Both the position numbers and the translations under genes were made by a program. 32,420 bases of DNA from positions 1 through 32,420 of IMG/VR virus record IMGVR_UViG_3300022685_000023, one strand, 5' to 3'. The notes beneath the pieces were generated by a model. That model saw nothing but the letters and a program-made list of their open reading frames with translations, was not told the origin of the DNA and ran no database searches. The stretch comes from a virus. Each line of letters begins with the position of its first letter. Position 1 is the first letter of the stretch. Below, piece after piece: positions 30,601 through 32,420 of this stretch.

Positions 30601-30906
30601 ACGCGCCAAGACGCTGTCAATTTGTTCTCAAAATTTATGCCGACAATAAAGGCTTCTCAAGGTGCTTTTATCGCTGCAAGGCGTCAACCGGTTATGAGAC
30701 CGGTTCTAAAACTTGCCGATGGTGCGAAGGTTGGCGGCGGATCGACAACGATAAATAATAATGGTCTTAACCTTGATGACATCAAAGACTTAGGCCGGAT
30801 TATGGTAGTAACGCCTAAAGAGAAAGGTTCAATATTTGGGAATGAGTCAATCCTAAAACAACTGACTCGTGAAATGCAAAGACAGAAAATGGCGGGTGCT
30901 TTCTAA
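27670..30906 (+). CDS. Tail tape measure protein
   Basis: 1078 residues. Coiled N-terminus (Ala/Lys/Asn-rich, about 1-130), a TP901-type core (about 140-400; MKTAADISTNVLAG-like signature AAEALQFLAMAGLDAREATE), hydrophobic segments (about 420-560) and a long helical tail ending in LTREMQRQKMAGAF. From the rough 0.15 nm per residue rule, the tail would be near 160 nm. It normally follows the chaperone gene; here a 6-kb Cas-like island separates them. Confidence 0.9.
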   Translation: MAEAALGTKFTTKGANDVINALDTIKNSMAALDRINASFVKNAAAVNKQFENFNKTAKSAAQNINTFVKSADIASKSTKSASENIKNAGDNVKRTGSEFDKTSKKVGGFSKVIETLNNNFARISQAGNDVANIGQKMIGVLSFPVKEAADFQNKMQAVKAVMADVSEEGFKAMSDEAKRMGATTAATASQAAEALQFLAMAGLDAREATEALSGTLALAQAGNLSMAKAADISTNVLAGLGLEVEELGRVVDVMATAANKSNQSVSELGQAMRIAGPAAKGTNTEMEDMVAFLGGLANAGIKGSNAGHAVKRMLISLLSPTGRAADKLEELNISTEDSEGNFRGLIPILKDLQGRQVDLADATEIFGKYTSTAAIAAAGATNDIEGLQGAFEQASGAAKKMAKTRLDSFLGSLTLLKSAVSGLLISAGEPLLGILAKIAGAATKLIGIIQSVGKFLGPVTPILLAIVGVLGSLLVVMGSTAVALAGMIAAFTTLSGILQGQVATSLFGYVRNLAVVNAGMTVTTTVVGKLKLAFTTLLPVLAAVGAAWGISKIYEAIKAYYSMRDAQKAAKESIQNLVTNSQNLIDKYSEFGAMDFSGKTVNQLVQMQTELKKARVYWIAMKNVAETKKDSEAIADATAKLKELDGMLVQVSQQSALEKPREAIKATKDEMQKFKEAAQDAYDKAIESAKKYTDKALEFTEKIRQANLTTEQKVAEFRRQGLTDEEKRASRQKELEETLAKLKEASANKDYETAERLAKHAESLQVANMQGQDKVTENQIQGYEQIRQAYNDYVLEPQKQANVELAKGASEAAKTIQEQLNAIGDNLTANVRIELSNLQEMEETLDAQFAKIEPEIDLKKPALTALDEALKAIENTDKKVDVPVDADDAEAKRKISELTKTETKIIKVVTQEAKSGGGVAGDSGPLKLSRGFKLPGYSRKDTVPALLTLGERVTNALSTRVIDGFMPGLMDSINRLRTRQDAVNLFSKFMPTIKASQGAFIAARRQPVMRPVLKLADGAKVGGGSTTINNNGLNLDDIKDLGRIMVVTPKEKGSIFGNESILKQLTREMQRQKMAGAF

Positions 30907-31295
30907 TGATATACTCAATGTGGATAGACGACACAGTTGAATTGCCGGACTTATGGTTTCAAGATGAACTCTCATATTCTGGTGTTCATAATGTGTCAAA
31001 ACGCGCTCTGAACAGGCAAAATCATATTTATGAGCAGGCCGAACCGGATCAACCGATAAACATAGTCGGAAGCGAACGGAGAGGCGTTTTAACGCGGTCT
31101 CAGATTGAGAGCATCAAAGCCTTGTCTGTGGCTCCGTTGGCGCAATATACGCTTTCTTACAACGGCACGGAGCGTAATTTTCGATTCCGAAATGAAGACC
31201 CGCCATCTGTTTATGCGGATAGAATTGAAACGAGAACTTTCCCAAACGATGAAGATCATTTCAACAATGTGATTATAAAAATAGTGTTCATATAA
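30906..31295 (+). CDS. Tail protein after the tape measure
   Basis: 129 residues with a TAATG overlap with the tape measure stop. Beta-rich, moderately acidic, no membrane segment; central YTLSYNGTERNFRFRNEDPP. In siphoviruses the gene after the tape measure is a small tail-tip protein, and size and place fit. Family not recognised. Confidence 0.65.
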   Translation: MIYSMWIDDTVELPDLWFQDELSYSGVHNVSKRALNRQNHIYEQAEPDQPINIVGSERRGVLTRSQIESIKALSVAPLAQYTLSYNGTERNFRFRNEDPPSVYADRIETRTFPNDEDHFNNVIIKIVFI

Positions 31296-31302
31296 ATTCC
31301 CG

Positions 31303-31395
31303 CATTGAGCTTTGCTCTTTTCTCTCAATGTAGGGTCCAGGGGCGCGGCTGGTCACCGTTAAAGGCCGGCGCCACCTCCACGCCGGCCGGCCCCT
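31303..31395. other. GC-rich nested hairpins between tail genes
   Basis: CATTGAG/CTCAATG (31303-31309, 31324-31330) is one hairpin. AGGGGC (31339-31344) pairs with GCCCCT (31390-31395) around an inner perfect stem GGCCGGCG/CGCCGGCC (31364-31371, 31381-31388). G+C is far above the neighbours. No T run follows, so it is not a standard terminator; it could be an mRNA-stability or processing element, or a small mobile repeat. Confidence 0.55.
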
Positions 31396-31423
31396 AAACC
31401 AATTTTGAAAGGTAAAAAATATT

Positions 31424-32420
31424 ATGCCAACGGTTGCGGAGAGCGTAAAATATCACGCTGAAAGAATTTCAGATACTTCTTCCAATGGCGGGAGAAGGGG
31501 AACGAAAAAGATAATTGACAATTCAGAGCAGGCCCTTTTTCCTTATCCGACTCGTGGAGAAATGGTTGACGGGATTGCTGATAAAATACGATTCATGTTC
31601 ATGAAAAATGAGAATGCATCGAATGTTAGCATGTTCAATGTCATGGGCTTTCAGGAAATGCCTTCAAATGGTGATGACAAATATCTTTATGCGGATGCGG
31701 ATTGGCGTGAAACAAATGCGGATGTTGTCGAAGCCGATACCGCTTGGTGCGGATGCGGAAAGTTGAATTCGGCATTAACCGGAAGCGGGTCTGAGGTTCA
31801 AGTTGAACTTTTGATGGAAAGCAACGAGCCGAGTTTCATCAATGGCAACGAGCTTCACATTGCCGATTATTTTTTCACTTCTCAAACGATTGGTTCCGGT
31901 GTTACGGTTGGTGATTCTGTTGAATTGTCAGGCGGAACCTGGGGGAAAATCGCATTAGATGAGTCAATTATCTATCTCAAGGGCCGCTATATGGGTGACA
32001 ATATCGTTATGTCATACCAGAGCGGTACGAATACCGAAGCGTTCGTTACAATCGCCGAGAATTTATATGAGGATGAAGATATTGGCGATGGCGATGGCTC
32101 TGACACTTCCCCTACGCTGTCTGCCCTGGCGAACGCTACGAACGGGATTGTTGGGAATATACCAGATATGCGCCCGGTCGTTACGGTGACGGTAAGTGGC
32201 TCTCCTCAAACTGTTACGATTGGCGCGGATGGTACATGCACAGGATATTGTTCAGCCGGTCAACTAAATATGGCAGATGGCACGTGGACTACCCCAATAA
32301 CGTTCACAGCCGCGCCTGACAATGCCACCAATATAACGATCACGTACAGAGAAAAACCTTACTCGTACAGCGGAAACGTGGCCACCGTCGATCTTGATGA
32401 CCCGATCCCGAACGCTTATG
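31424..32420 (+). CDS. Tail/virion structural protein (partial)
   Basis: Open to the right edge without a stop: 332 codons plus one base from the ATG at 31424, with GAAAGG upstream. The start VKYHAERISDTSSNGGRRGT is like a structural protein common in Mu-like and other phages of deltaproteobacteria. Residues about 60-240 are beta-rich, followed by a region VVTVTVSGSPQTVTIGADGT that looks Ig-like or fibre-like. A baseplate or tail-side protein is likely. The C-terminus is missing. Confidence 0.7.
   Translation, partial: MPTVAESVKYHAERISDTSSNGGRRGTKKIIDNSEQALFPYPTRGEMVDGIADKIRFMFMKNENASNVSMFNVMGFQEMPSNGDDKYLYADADWRETNADVVEADTAWCGCGKLNSALTGSGSEVQVELLMESNEPSFINGNELHIADYFFTSQTIGSGVTVGDSVELSGGTWGKIALDESIIYLKGRYMGDNIVMSYQSGTNTEAFVTIAENLYEDEDIGDGDGSDTSPTLSALANATNGIVGNIPDMRPVVTVTVSGSPQTVTIGADGTCTGYCSAGQLNMADGTWTTPITFTAAPDNATNITITYREKPYSYSGNVATVDLDDPIPNAY

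Overview
The window is most of a long-tailed (siphovirus-type) phage or prophage, seen from a left regulatory region through replication, head and tail genes to a tail gene cut by the right edge. The coding style (about 40-45% G+C, AGGAG-type ribosome sites, GTGA/ATGA/TTGA gene overlaps, a textbook sigma-54 promoter, integron-type attC sites) fits a Gram-negative, probably deltaproteobacterial (Desulfobacterota-like) host. That host assignment is inference. No integrase, repressor, large terminase, tRNA or CRISPR array was found.

Layout. 1-1318: start of a leftward gene, then about 1.3 kb of mostly non-coding DNA with tandem operator-like repeats and a bidirectional terminator. 1319-6579: rightward early operon behind a consensus sigma-54 promoter, with small proteins, an HTH protein, a RecE/Cas4-type PD-(D/E)XK nuclease, a MazZ-like dATP/dGTP diphosphohydrolase and a DnaB helicase. 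6585-8917: what looks like integron gene cassettes without an integrase (a CALIN): a half attC, a Thg1-like 3'-5' polymerase gene with its attC, a radical-SAM gene with its attC, then a secreted DUF4124-type protein. 8920-9539: no convincing protein gene except a possible Trp-rich peptide, but two strongly structured RNA regions, the first with its own promoter, pseudoknot and terminator. 9540-10552: small genes and one leftward Cys-rich gene.

10593-21530: late operon behind a promoter covered by palindromes: portal, S49 protease with a nested scaffold start, decoration-like protein, lambda E-type capsid protein, connectors, an inserted DNA methyltransferase, tail completion and terminator proteins, tail tube, and a tail chaperone pair joined by a canonical -1 frameshift (A AAA AAC). 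The late genes resume at 27670 with the tape measure and continue to the right edge.

The standout is 21558-27660. Between the tail chaperone and the tape measure, behind a terminator and its own candidate promoter, lies a compact operon that I read as a divergent type IV-B-like CRISPR-Cas module: a methyltransferase-DUF4942 protein, a zinc-ribbon protein, a Csf2/Cas7 with an extra helical N-terminal domain (probable Cas11 fusion), Csf3/Cas5, a CysH-like protein, a 14-residue RGG micro-ORF with a perfect Shine-Dalgarno sequence, Csf1, an HTH-only regulator, and a second Csf3. There is no cas6, dinG or CRISPR array. The operon points the same way as the tape measure gene and ends 17 bp before it, so a Cas-like RNP would be made together with virion proteins.
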